DNA of 62,410 nucleotides from Xanthomonas arboricola (GTDB lineage: Bacteria; Pseudomonadota; Gammaproteobacteria; Xanthomonadales; Xanthomonadaceae). The DNA lies in the NCBI RefSeq assembly GCF_003353015.1, contig NZ_QREM01000009.1, positions 570,717 through 633,126 of the forward strand, read 5' to 3'. The notes under the pieces were generated by a model. That model made no database searches and was not told where the DNA came from. It was given only the letters and a program-made list of their open reading frames with translations. The position numbers were made by a program, and so were the translations under genes. Below are positions 1-11,877 of this stretch, in pieces (within the stretch, counting starts at the first letter, position 1; the number at the start of each line of letters is the position of its first letter).

Positions 1-216
1 ACCCTGAGCGGCATGGATGCCGCGCCGGAGCTTACAAGGACGTACTTGCAGCGTGTCCCGCGATGGTGGGCGGGCAAGGACCCTGCAGCCAAGGCGCAGC
101 GTCGAGGGCGCGGCGCGCTCACTCGAAAAGCTGTCTGTCGTGCGGTGTACATGCCGAGAAGAATCACATCCCCGGCTGAGCCATAGCGATGAGAGCAGCA
201 GTTTCTTCAACCGCTC
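1..216. other. Leading noncoding stretch with a small inverted repeat
   Basis: No credible gene is visible here. A perfect 7-bp inverted repeat (GCGGCAT, 2-nt loop, ATGCCGC) lies at 8-23. The stretch at about 1-100 resembles intergenic repeat DNA of xanthomonads, but no second copy is in this window, so that is only an impression. The stop of the DUF3011 gene lies just downstream at 217 on the minus strand. Confidence 0.4.
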
Positions 217-903
217 TCAGTCGACGATGAACTCGGCGCGGCAGCCGTCGTTGACCCACACACCGTCGCGGCTCCAGCCCCAGGTCTGGCCCTCCACGCA
301 TTCCTTCCTGGAGAGCTGGCGGCCTACACGCACCTGGCGTTCCACCGAGACGCCGCAGGTGCGACGTGCACCCTTTTTCGATTCGCAGGTCACCATGCGC
401 GGCACCGCCACGAAGCCGGAACCGTCCTCGGCAGCGACTTCGAATTCGCCATCGCAGCCGCGCGAGACCCAGATTTCGTTACGGCGCGCGCCCCAGCTGC
501 GGCCTTCCTTGCATGGCCAGACCGAGCGCTGGCGCAGCAGGCGCACCGGGGCGCCACGCAACACCACCGGGCACACCACCTTGCCGCCGTTGGAATCGCA
601 GCGCACCACGCGGCGCATCTGCGGGGCATGCGACACGCGCGTGCTGGCAAACTCCGCACGGCAGCCCTGTTCGACCCACACGCCGTCGCGCTCGATATCC
701 CACTCGCTGCCGCGGATGCAACTGGTCTCCGACAGCTGGCGTACCAGCTGGACGCCGTGCCCGGTCTCCATCGCGCAATGCACGCGCGCCATGTCCCTGG
801 ACTCGCAGCGCACCACGCCGGAGGCGCGATCGACCGCACGCGCATCGGCAAGCATCAGCAGCGGCATGCACCACAAACCGCATAAGCTGATCAGCCACTT
901 CAT
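217..903 (-). CDS. Secreted DUF3011 cysteine-repeat protein
   Basis: A 228-residue exported protein of unknown function. The start was placed at the ATG at 903 because it opens a good signal peptide (MKWLISLCGLW..., cleavage near residue 22 after ADARA); longer reading frames put non-hydrophobic sequence in front. The mature part is three copies of one module of about 55 residues. Each has four cysteines and a recurring pattern: C-D/E-S, then RQ-S, then a C-x-x-G turn, then WV-x-x-GC-x-x-EF. That pattern is typical of DUF3011, a family found mostly in xanthomonads and relatives. The paired cysteines suggest disulphides formed in the periplasm. No enzymatic motif is visible. It is monocistronic and faces away from epmA. 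Confidence 0.8.
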   Translation of the reverse strand: MKWLISLCGLWCMPLLMLADARAVDRASGVVRCESRDMARVHCAMETGHGVQLVRQLSETSCIRGSEWDIERDGVWVEQGCRAEFASTRVSHAPQMRRVVRCDSNGGKVVCPVVLRGAPVRLLRQRSVWPCKEGRSWGARRNEIWVSRGCDGEFEVAAEDGSGFVAVPRMVTCESKKGARRTCGVSVERQVRVGRQLSRKECVEGQTWGWSRDGVWVNDGCRAEFIVD

Positions 904-1070
904 GCCGACAATCCTCACCCAAACACACTCTGCGCCGCGCCCCGTGGACGCCACGATGAGAGCATCATCGGTGTGAAGATAGCAATACGGTGGCAATGAC
1001 AGCGGGATGGCAGCGCGCGCGCGCCAGGCGCGACGACGTCATGCCTGGCGCGCTGCAGGCGTTGCCGGGG

Positions 1071-4666
<3,596 letters not shown>

Positions 4667-4708
4667 CTAGCGTGGCGCCCTCTTTGCCTGCTCGCCTGGA
4701 GCTTACCC

Positions 4709-5836
4709 GTGCCGTTGCCCGTCTCGCGCCGTTCGTTTCTCAGTCTCGCCAGCGTTGGCGTGGCGATCTCCGCACTGGGACTGGCACCCGCGGCCGCGGC
4801 CGCCCGCAAGCGCGCAACCGCGGCGGCGGCGCCCCCCGGTGTGGCGGCCGCCGCCGGCACGGTGTACCTCAACTACAACGAACATCCACTGGGCCCTGCG
4901 CCCGCCGCACTGGATGCGGCAACGCGCTCGCTGGCACGCGCGGGCCGCTATCAGTTCGAGATGGAGCAGGACCTGCACAACCTGATGACCGGCGAGCTGC
5001 AGCTGCCCGGCGACCATCTGGCGTTCTTTCCCGGCTCCAGGGATGCGCTGTATCGTGCCGGCAGCCTGTTCACCTCGGCCCGTGCCGGGCTGGTGGTGGC
5101 CGACCCGGGCTTCGACCCGATCGTCGACAGTGCGAATGCGCGCGGCGTGCCGGTGCGCAAGGTGCCGCTGCAGGCCAATGGCGCGCATGACGTCAAGGCG
5201 ATGGCCAAGGCCGACCCGACTGCCGGCCTGATCTACCTGTGCAATCCCGGCAACGCCAGCGGCGCCATCACCCCGCGCGCCGACATCGAATGGCTGCTGG
5301 CCAACAAGCCGGCCAGCGCCGTACTGGTGGTCGATGAGGCGTATATCCACTACAGCAACGAGCCGTCCGTGGCCGACCTGGTGCGTCAGCGCCAGGACCT
5401 GATCGTGCTGCGCAGCTTCTCCAAGCTCTACGGCATGGCCGGCCTGCGCCTGGGTGCCGCGCTGGCGCCGCCGGGGCTGCAGACCAAACTCGCCAGCCTG
5501 GGCAGCAACCCGCTGTCGGTCCCGGCAATGGCCGCCGGCATCGCCAGCCTGCGCGACCCGCAACTGGTGCAGACCCGTCGTGCGGAGAACGCCCACGTGC
5601 GCGAAGACACCATCGCCTGGCTCAAGACCAAGGGCTACACCTGCCTGCCCACGCAGGCCAACTGCTTCCTGCTCGACCTCAAGCGCGACGCGCGCGTGTT
5701 CGCCGATTCGATGCAGAAGCAGGGCGTCATCGTCGGCCGCAGCTGGCCGATCTGGCCCAGGCGCGTGCGCGTGAGCGTCGGCACCGAGGCGGAGATGCTG
5801 CGCTTTCGCGAGGCGTTTGCCAAGGCGAAGCGTTGA
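4709..5836 (+). CDS. Tat-exported PLP aminotransferase, histidinol-phosphate aminotransferase-like
   Basis: A 375-residue fold-type I PLP enzyme. I chose the GTG at 4709: a GGAG motif lies 7 nt upstream, and the protein then opens with a twin-arginine signal (SRRSFLSLASVG, then a hydrophobic run). The frame stays open upstream but carries no signal-like sequence. The PLP-binding lysine is in SFSKLYGMAGLRLG and the cofactor-binding aspartate in VVDEAYIHY. A Tat signal implies folding with PLP in the cytoplasm before export, so the enzyme probably works in the periplasm and is not the biosynthetic HisC. The substrate is unknown. It lies alone between ligA and zipA in the opposite orientation and ends at a strong hairpin shared with zipA. 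Confidence 0.85.
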   Translation: MPLPVSRRSFLSLASVGVAISALGLAPAAAAARKRATAAAAPPGVAAAAGTVYLNYNEHPLGPAPAALDAATRSLARAGRYQFEMEQDLHNLMTGELQLPGDHLAFFPGSRDALYRAGSLFTSARAGLVVADPGFDPIVDSANARGVPVRKVPLQANGAHDVKAMAKADPTAGLIYLCNPGNASGAITPRADIEWLLANKPASAVLVVDEAYIHYSNEPSVADLVRQRQDLIVLRSFSKLYGMAGLRLGAALAPPGLQTKLASLGSNPLSVPAMAAGIASLRDPQLVQTRRAENAHVREDTIAWLKTKGYTCLPTQANCFLLDLKRDARVFADSMQKQGVIVGRSWPIWPRRVRVSVGTEAEMLRFREAFAKAKR

Positions 5837-5859
5837 GCACTAGGCACTGAGTGACAATC

Positions 5860-5983
5860 CCTTCTCCCCTCGGGAGAAGGTGGCGCGCAGCGCCGGATGA
5901 GGGTGCGAGCGAAGCCGCGTGCCGTCCAACTACGCCAGGGCGTCGCCGCGTCCCCTCACCCCAGCCCCTCTCCCGCAGGAGAG
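5860..5983. repeat. Xanthomonas mosaic intergenic repeat, copy 1
   Basis: A dispersed intergenic element. It starts with a 9-bp inverted repeat (CCTTCTCCC, 3-nt loop, GGGAGAAGG, 5860-5880). It continues through the words GGATGAGGGT, GCGAGCGAAGC and CCCTCACCCCAGCCCCTCTC. The same words in the same order, reverse-complemented, occur at 12075-12201. Such elements are common between genes in Xanthomonas chromosomes; no coding function is seen. Confidence 0.75.
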
Positions 5984-6012
5984 TGGCCTTGATGGCCTCT
6001 CCTGCGGGAGAG
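5968..6012. terminator. Bidirectional hairpin between the convergent aminotransferase and zipA genes
   Basis: A perfect 16-bp inverted repeat (5968-5983 with 5997-6012; arm CTCTCCCGCAGGAGAG) surrounds a 13-nt loop that contains a further GGCC/GGCC pair. It lies just past the stops of two convergent genes, which suits a two-way terminator, although there is no clear T-run on either side. Confidence 0.6.
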
Positions 6013-6017
6013 GCAAA

Positions 6018-6749
6018 TCACCAGCGCGGCGACTTGGTCAGCGGCGGGGCCTGGTGCTGGCGATCGTAGGCGCGCAGCTCGTCGCGGATATGCGCCACCC
6101 GTTGACGGCCCAGCGCATTGCGGCTGTCGTCCAGCACCACGCCATCGAGCAGTTCGGCCATGCGCTGCACGGTCGGCAGCATCTTTTCCCAGGCATCCAG
6201 CGCGGTCATCGGCGCCGGCAAGGTGAGGAAGAACGCAATCGCCGGGGTCTGCATCTCGCGGATGTTGGCCATGTCGAAACTGCCGGGCTTGAGGATGCTG
6301 GCCATGCTGAAGATCGGCCCGCGCTCCGGATGCCCTTCCACCAGGCGGTGGAACACATTCATGTGCCCGAACACCAGCCCGGTCTTCTCGGCAGCGACGA
6401 CAATGTCTTCGCCGCGCAGCACCTGACCGGCCTTGGCGGCCACGAACAGCGACACGATCTTGTCGAAGTCCTGGTTCGGGCGCTTGCCGACATCGTTGCC
6501 GCCAGCCGCATCGGCATCGTCCAGGTTCAGTTCGCTCTGCTCGGCGCCTTCACTGCGCGCGAACGGGTCGCCCTCCACGCCGGGCTCGCCGGAAATCACC
6601 GGTTCGCGGCGCTCGCGCGGCTGCCCGTCGTCCTTGTCGACCCGGCGGCCTTGCGGCGATTTTTTCGGGCGACCAAACAGGAAGATGGCCGCGACCAGCA
6701 GCAGTCCAGCGATCAGGATCCCGATCCGGATCATGGCCATGTCGGACAT
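6018..6749 (-). CDS. zipA: Cell division protein ZipA
   Basis: An inner-membrane anchor that tethers FtsZ at the division ring. The 243-residue protein has an N-terminal transmembrane segment (about residues 6-26), then a short charged, acidic linker. It ends in a ZipA C-terminal FtsZ-binding domain from about residue 95 (KIVSLFV..., GLVFGHMNVF, FSMASILKPGSF, GVVLDDSRN). It is shorter than the E. coli protein (328) because the linker is short. The start at 6749 has GGAGG 8 nt upstream. It follows smc on the same strand with a 56-bp gap and is likely cotranscribed with it. In many gammaproteobacteria zipA sits directly before ligA; here the aminotransferase gene separates them. Confidence 0.93.
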   Translation of the reverse strand: MSDMAMIRIGILIAGLLLVAAIFLFGRPKKSPQGRRVDKDDGQPRERREPVISGEPGVEGDPFARSEGAEQSELNLDDADAAGGNDVGKRPNQDFDKIVSLFVAAKAGQVLRGEDIVVAAEKTGLVFGHMNVFHRLVEGHPERGPIFSMASILKPGSFDMANIREMQTPAIAFFLTLPAPMTALDAWEKMLPTVQRMAELLDGVVLDDSRNALGRQRVAHIRDELRAYDRQHQAPPLTKSPRW

Positions 6750-6805
6750 TCAGCGTGCCTCCGCATAAGAGTGACAGGTGTCGATATTCCAACAAGCATG
6801 GCACG

Positions 6806-9800
6806 TCATGCCGCACCCGCCAAACGTGCGGCCTCTTCCAGGTCCACGCTGACCAGGCGGCTGACGCCCGGCTCGCGCATGGTCACGCCCGAGAGCTGAC
6901 GCGCCGCCTCCATCGTCGCCTTGTTGTGACTGACGAACAGGAACTGCACCTTCTCGCTCATCTCGCGCACCATGTTGGCCAGGCGGCCGACATTGGCTTC
7001 GTCCAGCGGCGCGTCCACCTCGTCGAGCAGGCAGAACGGCGCCGGATTGAGCTGGAAGATCGCAAACACCAGCGCCACCGCGGTCATCGCCTTCTCGCCA
7101 CCGGACAACAGCGAGATGCTGGACACGCGCTTGCCCGGCGGGCGCGCCATGATGGTCACGCCGGTGTCGAGCAGGTCTTCGCCGGTGAGTTCAAGATAGG
7201 CGTGCCCGCCGCCGAACAGGCGCGGATACAGCGCCTGGACGCCGGAGTTGACGCGGTCGAAGGTGTCCTTGAAGCGGCCGCGGGTTTCGCGGTCGATCTT
7301 GCGGATGGCCTCTTCCAGCGTTTCCAGCGCGGTCATCAGGTCCACGTTTTGCGCGTCCAGGTATTCGGAGCGCTGCGCGGCCTCGCCATACTCCTGGATC
7401 GCGGCCAGGTTGACCGGCTCCAGCCGCCGCATGCGGCCATCGATCTGACCGACCGCCGCTTCCCACTCGGCCACGTTCGCTGCTTCCGGCAAACCATTGA
7501 CGACGTCTTCGAGCACGAAGCCGGCCTTCACCACGGCGGCCTCCAATTGCTCTGCGCTGAGCACCAGCGCCTGCTGATCCAGCCTGCGCTGCGAGATGCG
7601 CTCGCGCTGGGCCAGCGCCTGTTCGTCGCGCTGCTGACGGGTCTGCTCGTAGCTGCGCAGCTCGCCATCGATGCTCTCCAGCATGGTGCGCGCTTCGCTC
7701 AGCACGCGCTCGGTACGCACGCGCTCGCTCAGGGCGGCCTGGTGTTCGTGTTCCAGCGTTTCCACCGGCGAGTCGCCGTCGCTGAGCTGGGCGAGCAGAT
7801 CCTCCAGGCGCGTATCGAGCTGGCCGCGCTGGCTGTCCATGCGCTCCAGCGTCTGGCTCAGCGAAGTGATCTGGGTGCGTTGCGATTCCAGCGTGAGCGC
7901 CAATGCGTGCATCGCATCGCGCACGCCCCGTGCGGCATCGCGGGCCTGGTCGCGCGCATCGGTGAACTGGCGGCGTTCGTTCTCCAGCGCCTCGCGGGTC
8001 CCTTGCAGATCGCCCATCAGGGTCACCGCGTCCTCGAGCTTGGCGCGTGCCTCGCGTGCCTGCTCGCGGCTGGTGTCCAGCGTTTCCAGCAGCTGCGACA
8101 ACTCGGTTTCGATGCGTTCGATGCGCGTGCGCGCGGCATCGACCTTGCCCTGCTGGCTCTGCAGCTGGCCGGCCAGTTCGGACACGCTGCGGTGCGCCAT
8201 GTACAACTGGCGCTGCGCATCTTCGCGCTGCTGTTCGGCCGCCAGCAGCTGCTCGCGGAAGCTGCCCAGGCGCTGTTCAAGCTCGGCTTCGCGCTCCTGC
8301 AGCGTTTCGATCTGCGCGCGCAGCTCCTGGATCTCGCGCTCGCGCAGCAAGGCGCCCTGCTTGGCCGCGCCGGAGCGCGACACCCGCACCCAGCCCTCGC
8401 CCAGCCGCTCGCCGCTGCGGGTGATGACCGAATCGCCCTCGGGCAGTCTGCGCTGCAGCGTGCGTGCGGCCTCCAGATCCTCGGCCGCGTGCAGGCGCGC
8501 GAGCAGGCGACGGATCGCGATCGGCCCCTGCACCTTGGCCGCCAGCGAGGTCGGCGCGAATGTCGCGTTGTCGTTGGCACTGGACACCAGCGCGATGCGG
8601 CCATCACCCAATTCGCCCAGCGCATCGACCAGTTGCTCGGGCGCCTCCACCAGCACGCCTTCGATCAACTGCCCCAAGGCGCCTTCCACCGCGTTTTCCC
8701 AGCCGCTTTCGACCGTGATGCGCTCGCCGACACGCGCGGCAGAATCCAGCCCGCGCGAGGTCAGCCACGCCACTGCGGCGCCCTGCTCCTGGCCGAGTGC
8801 GGCCTGCTGCAAGGTTTCCAGCGACGACAGCCGGCCACGCGCGGCCTGCGCCTGCTTGCGCACCTCGGCCAGCTCGCCCTGGCTGGCGCGTTGCTGTTCC
8901 TGCAGCCCGCCGAGCGCGTGCTTGCGCGCTTCGACCTGCTCGGTCAGCCCGTCCAGCGAGGTCTTCTGGGTTTCGTGGCGCAGCTCGATCTGCTCGAACG
9001 CCTCGGCCAGCGCGTCCAGATCCAGCCCGGCACGCTCGTTGACCAGCGCTTCGCGGCGGCGTTCGGCCTCCAGCGACTGGCGATCGAGATAATCCACACG
9101 CGTGCGCTCCACCTCGCCGGCACGCGAGGCTTCGCCGGTGTCGCGGTTATGGGTTTCCCAACGCTGCTGCCAGTCGGCCAGGCGCGCCTCGGCCTCGCGC
9201 AGCGACTCCTGGCGGAATTCATGGTCTTCGCGCAGCTGTTCCAGCTGCGGTTCGGCAGCGTCCACCGCCTCGCGCAGCACCGCCAGCCTGGCCGAGTCGC
9301 CGCTGATGTGCTGGGTCAGCTCCTGCAGCTGGCTCTGCGCCTCGTCGCGTGCCTTGTGCAGGCGATGCGAGAGTTCGCGCTGGTGCTGGATCTGCTGCTC
9401 GATGCGCGCCAGCGCACCACCAACCTGATAGACATCGGCCTGCGCCTTGGCCACCGCTTCGGCGGCTTCCTCGCGACGTGCGCGCCCGGTTTCGATCCGC
9501 GCCTCGGCATCGCGCTGTTCGGCAATCAGCTGCTGCAGCCGGGTCTCTTCCTGGTTCAACTTCTCGCGCAGGCCCTGCAGCCGCCCATCCAGCCCGCGGT
9601 ATTCCAGCGCCTTCCACTCGGCGTCCTTGATCCGGCGCTCTTCCTGCAAGGCCTGATACTGCTCGGCCTGGCGCGCCTGGCGCTGCAGATGCGCCAGCTG
9701 CTTGGTGATCTCTTCGCGCAGGTCGCCCAGGCGATCGAGATTCTCGCGGGTATGCCGGATGCGCGTTTCGGTTTCCTTGCGGCGCTCCTTGTACTTGGAA

Positions 9801-10309
9801 ATGCCGGCGGCTTCTTCCAGGTACACGCGCAGGTCTTCCGGACGCGCCTCGATGATCTGGCTGATCATGCCCTGCTCGATGATCGAGTAGCTGCGCGGGC
9901 CCAGGCCGGTGCCCAGGAACAGGTCGGTGATGTCGCGGCGCCGGCACTTGGTGCCGTTGAGGTAGTAGGCGCTGTTGCCGTCGCGGCTGACCAGGCGCTT
10001 GACCGAGATCTCGTTGAACGAGGCAAACTCGCCGCTGATGGTGTGATCGGAGTTGTCGAAGATCAGTTCCACCGTCGCCTGCGACACCGGCTTGCGCGCC
10101 GAGGAACCGGAGAAGATCACGTCGGTCAGCGAGTCGCCACGCAGGCGGCTGGCCGAACTTTCGCCCATCACCCAGCGCACCGCGTCGATGATGTTGGACT
10201 TGCCGCAGCCATTGGGACCGACGATGCCGGTCATGTTGGTGGGCAGGTGCAACGTGGTCGGGTCGACGAACGACTTGAAACCGGACAGTTTGATCGTGGA
10301 CAGGCGCAT
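6806..10309 (-). CDS. smc: Chromosome segregation ATPase SMC
   Basis: Structural maintenance of chromosomes protein of 1167 residues, the core ATPase of bacterial condensin; it acts with ScpA and ScpB, which are not in the window. The start was set at the ATG at 10309, giving the canonical MRLSTIKLSGFKSF opening; the frame extends 22 codons further but without family similarity. Walker A is GPNGCGKSN (residues 31-39). The ABC signature LLSGGEKAM is near 1067 and Walker B CLLDEVDAPLD near 1093. Two long Glu/Arg/Gln-rich coiled-coil arms flank a hinge in the middle. An equally long open frame on the other strand is a codon-bias shadow. Presence of SMC in place of MukBEF is normal for xanthomonads. 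Confidence 0.97.
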   Translation of the reverse strand: MRLSTIKLSGFKSFVDPTTLHLPTNMTGIVGPNGCGKSNIIDAVRWVMGESSASRLRGDSLTDVIFSGSSARKPVSQATVELIFDNSDHTISGEFASFNEISVKRLVSRDGNSAYYLNGTKCRRRDITDLFLGTGLGPRSYSIIEQGMISQIIEARPEDLRVYLEEAAGISKYKERRKETETRIRHTRENLDRLGDLREEITKQLAHLQRQARQAEQYQALQEERRIKDAEWKALEYRGLDGRLQGLREKLNQEETRLQQLIAEQRDAEARIETGRARREEAAEAVAKAQADVYQVGGALARIEQQIQHQRELSHRLHKARDEAQSQLQELTQHISGDSARLAVLREAVDAAEPQLEQLREDHEFRQESLREAEARLADWQQRWETHNRDTGEASRAGEVERTRVDYLDRQSLEAERRREALVNERAGLDLDALAEAFEQIELRHETQKTSLDGLTEQVEARKHALGGLQEQQRASQGELAEVRKQAQAARGRLSSLETLQQAALGQEQGAAVAWLTSRGLDSAARVGERITVESGWENAVEGALGQLIEGVLVEAPEQLVDALGELGDGRIALVSSANDNATFAPTSLAAKVQGPIAIRRLLARLHAAEDLEAARTLQRRLPEGDSVITRSGERLGEGWVRVSRSGAAKQGALLREREIQELRAQIETLQEREAELEQRLGSFREQLLAAEQQREDAQRQLYMAHRSVSELAGQLQSQQGKVDAARTRIERIETELSQLLETLDTSREQAREARAKLEDAVTLMGDLQGTREALENERRQFTDARDQARDAARGVRDAMHALALTLESQRTQITSLSQTLERMDSQRGQLDTRLEDLLAQLSDGDSPVETLEHEHQAALSERVRTERVLSEARTMLESIDGELRSYEQTRQQRDEQALAQRERISQRRLDQQALVLSAEQLEAAVVKAGFVLEDVVNGLPEAANVAEWEAAVGQIDGRMRRLEPVNLAAIQEYGEAAQRSEYLDAQNVDLMTALETLEEAIRKIDRETRGRFKDTFDRVNSGVQALYPRLFGGGHAYLELTGEDLLDTGVTIMARPPGKRVSSISLLSGGEKAMTAVALVFAIFQLNPAPFCLLDEVDAPLDEANVGRLANMVREMSEKVQFLFVSHNKATMEAARQLSGVTMREPGVSRLVSVDLEEAARLAGAA

Positions 10310-10470
10310 GGGGCTGAAGGTTCCGGGCACCGCACGGGCGTGGCCGGCAGGCGCTTTTTCCTGTGAAGCCGACACCTAAGCCCTTGATCCACAAGATCTG
10401 CAGGCCGTGGAACCGGCAATGGAACACGAGTATAGCCGCCCGCCATCGCTGGCGCGGCCGCACAAAGACG

Positions 10471-10494
10471 AAGGGCGCCTAACCAGGCGCCCTT
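10471..10494 (-). terminator. Terminator downstream of rplI
   Basis: A perfect 10-bp stem (AAGGGCGCCT and AGGCGCCCTT) with a 4-nt loop begins 23 nt past the rplI stop. On the minus strand it is followed by CGTCTTTG. It probably ends the rpsF-rpsR-rplI operon before smc. Confidence 0.8.
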
Positions 10495-10516
10495 CGGGTA
10501 CAGCGTACGGCGTGGA

Positions 10517-10966
10517 TCAGGCGTCGGATTCGACGATGACCTTGACCGAGGTTTCCACATCGGCGTGCAGGTGCAGCACAACGTCGTACTCGCCGACATT
10601 GCGGAATGCGCCTTCGCCCAGGATCACTTCGCTCTTTTCCAGCGGCAGGCCGGCGGCGGTGAATGCCTCGGCGATGTCGCGCGGACCGACCGAACCGTAC
10701 AGCTTGCCTTCGGTCGACGCATGCGCGCCGATGGTGACGCTGGCGCCTTCGAACTTGCCGGCGCGGCTCTGTGCATCGGCCAGGATGGTGTTGGCCTTGG
10801 CTTCGTAGTCGGCGCGCTTGGCTTCAAACGCTTCGACGTTGGCAGCGGTGGCCGGCACGGCCTTGCCCTGCGGCACGAGGAAGTTGCGGCCGTAACCCGG
10901 CTTGACGCTGACCTTGTCGCCCAGGCCGCCGAGGTTGGTCACTTTCTGCAGAAGAATCAGATCCAT
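10517..10966 (-). CDS. rplI: 50S ribosomal protein L9
   Basis: Ribosomal protein L9, 149 residues, the normal length. The N-terminal RNA-binding lobe is clear ([19 protein letters not shown], then the [13 protein letters not shown] segment). A long connecting helix and a C-terminal rRNA-binding domain ([15 protein letters not shown]) follow. It is the last gene of the S6-S18-L9 operon. The gap to rpsR is 234 bp, much longer than the 11-bp gap between rpsF and rpsR, and it carries a hairpin and a GGGNATC repeat tract, so L9 may have some independent expression. Confidence 0.98.
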   Translation of the reverse strand: MDLILLQKVTNLGGLGDKVSVKPGYGRNFLVPQGKAVPATAANVEAFEAKRADYEAKANTILADAQSRAGKFEGASVTIGAHASTEGKLYGSVGPRDIAEAFTAAGLPLEKSEVILGEGAFRNVGEYDVVLHLHADVETSVKVIVESDA

Positions 10967-11032
10967 GGTGGTGCTCCGTTATTCGTTAGCGCCGGCGCTT
11001 TGGCCGACGCAACGTTTGCTGTCCGAAAAGAC

Positions 11033-11060
11033 GGGATTCGGGAATCGGGATTTGGGAATC
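11033..11060. repeat. GGGNATC heptamer tract in the rpsR-rplI spacer
   Basis: Four perfectly phased 7-nt units on the plus strand: GGGATTC, GGGAATC, GGGATTT, GGGAATC. Heptamer tracts of the GGGNATC type are reported as enriched in Xanthomonas and able to form G-quadruplexes. The G-rich strand here is the template strand for rplI. Confidence 0.8.
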
Positions 11061-11115
11061 GCAACAGCACGATCAACACCGCATCTCGAATGACCGGCCT
11101 CTATATTTTTGATAA

Positions 11116-11135
11116 CCCGCACATGGATGTGCGGG
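11116..11135 (-). promoter_or_regulatory. Hairpin in the spacer between rpsR and rplI
   Basis: A perfect 9-bp inverted repeat (CCCGCACAT, 2-nt loop, ATGTGCGGG) lies 66 nt past the rpsR stop. On the minus strand the sequence after it is AT-rich (TTATCAAAAATATAG). It could be a partial terminator, a processing site or a decay barrier separating S6/S18 from L9 levels. No conserved regulator site was recognised. Confidence 0.5.
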
Positions 11136-11200
11136 CTCTTGATGAGGGACTCACACAAAGCCGTACGGGCTGTTGCGCGGGACTCACATCAACGACTCGA

Positions 11201-11431
11201 TTAAACGTCGTGGTTGTCCGTGTACGGGATCAGCGCCAGGAAACGCGAGCGCTTGACGGCCGTGGCCAGCTGACGCTGGTACTTGGACTTGGTGCCGGTC
11301 ACGCGGCTCGGCACGATCTTGCCGTTCTCGGTGAGGTACTGACGCAGGGTGTTGAGATCCTTGTAGTCGATCTCCTTGACGCCCTCGGCGGTGAACTTGC
11401 AGAACTTGCGACGACGGAAGAACTTGGACAT
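11201..11431 (-). CDS. rpsR: 30S ribosomal protein S18
   Basis: Ribosomal protein S18, 76 residues, matching the family ([14 protein letters not shown] near the N-terminus; [34 protein letters not shown]). S18 forms a heterodimer with S6 on the 30S platform. It follows rpsF after only 11 bp, so no priB gene lies between them as it does in E. coli. The ATG at 11431 has an AAGGAGC ribosome-binding site. Confidence 0.98.
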   Translation of the reverse strand: MSKFFRRRKFCKFTAEGVKEIDYKDLNTLRQYLTENGKIVPSRVTGTKSKYQRQLATAVKRSRFLALIPYTDNHDV

Positions 11432-11442
11432 GACAGCGCTCC

Positions 11443-11877
11443 TTAAGCGGCTTCGGCGTTGTCGCCGTCGGTATCGGTGGCGGCAGGTGCAGCATCGCCC
11501 TCATCGTCGTCACGACGACGACGCTCGCTACGCTCGGGCTTGTCGCCCTTCTCGTCCTTGCTCTTCATGATCAGCGACTGCTCGGTGTCCGGGCCGTCGC
11601 GCTTGACGACCAGGTGACGCAGCACCGCATCGTTGAAGCGGAAGCTCTCCACCAGCTCGCTCAGCACGGCCTGGTCGACTTCGATGTTGAGCAGCACGTA
11701 GTGCGCCTTCACCAGGTTCTGGATCGGGTAGGCCAGCTGACGACGGCCCCAGTCTTCCAGACGGTGGATGGTGCCGTTACCGCCCTCGATGAGCGACTTG
11801 TAGCGCTCGATCATGGCCGGGACCTGCTCGCTCTGATCCGGGTGGACCAGGAACACGACTTCGTAATGACGACTCAT
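11443..11877 (-). CDS. rpsF: 30S ribosomal protein S6
   Basis: Ribosomal protein S6, 144 residues. The core is typical ([18 protein letters not shown], then a central [18 protein letters not shown] and [10 protein letters not shown]). The C-terminal tail after about residue 100 is long, highly charged and low-complexity (Arg/Asp/Glu, then Ala/Asp). This tail is longer than in E. coli if the glutamate additions made there by RimK are not counted. It is the first gene of the operon. Its leader has not been shown to carry the S6:S18 autoregulatory motif, although a GC-rich foldable segment with CCG triplets lies just upstream (about 11895-11960). Confidence 0.98.
   Translation of the reverse strand: MSRHYEVVFLVHPDQSEQVPAMIERYKSLIEGGNGTIHRLEDWGRRQLAYPIQNLVKAHYVLLNIEVDQAVLSELVESFRFNDAVLRHLVVKRDGPDTEQSLIMKSKDEKGDKPERSERRRRDDDEGDAAPAATDTDGDNAEAA

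Noticed and set aside
217-996. The long 259-residue version of the DUF3011 protein
   Set aside because: The extra 31 residues are not signal-like; starting at 903 restores a normal signal peptide.
4709-5836. Assignment of the aminotransferase as HisC of histidine biosynthesis
   Set aside because: The twin-arginine signal implies export, no his genes are nearby, and HisC is cytosolic.
6755-10366. A 1203-codon open frame on the plus strand across smc
   Set aside because: It is antisense to a fully intact SMC. Its composition (His/Arg/Leu/Gln rich) is a mirror of high-GC codon bias in the real gene, with no family motifs.
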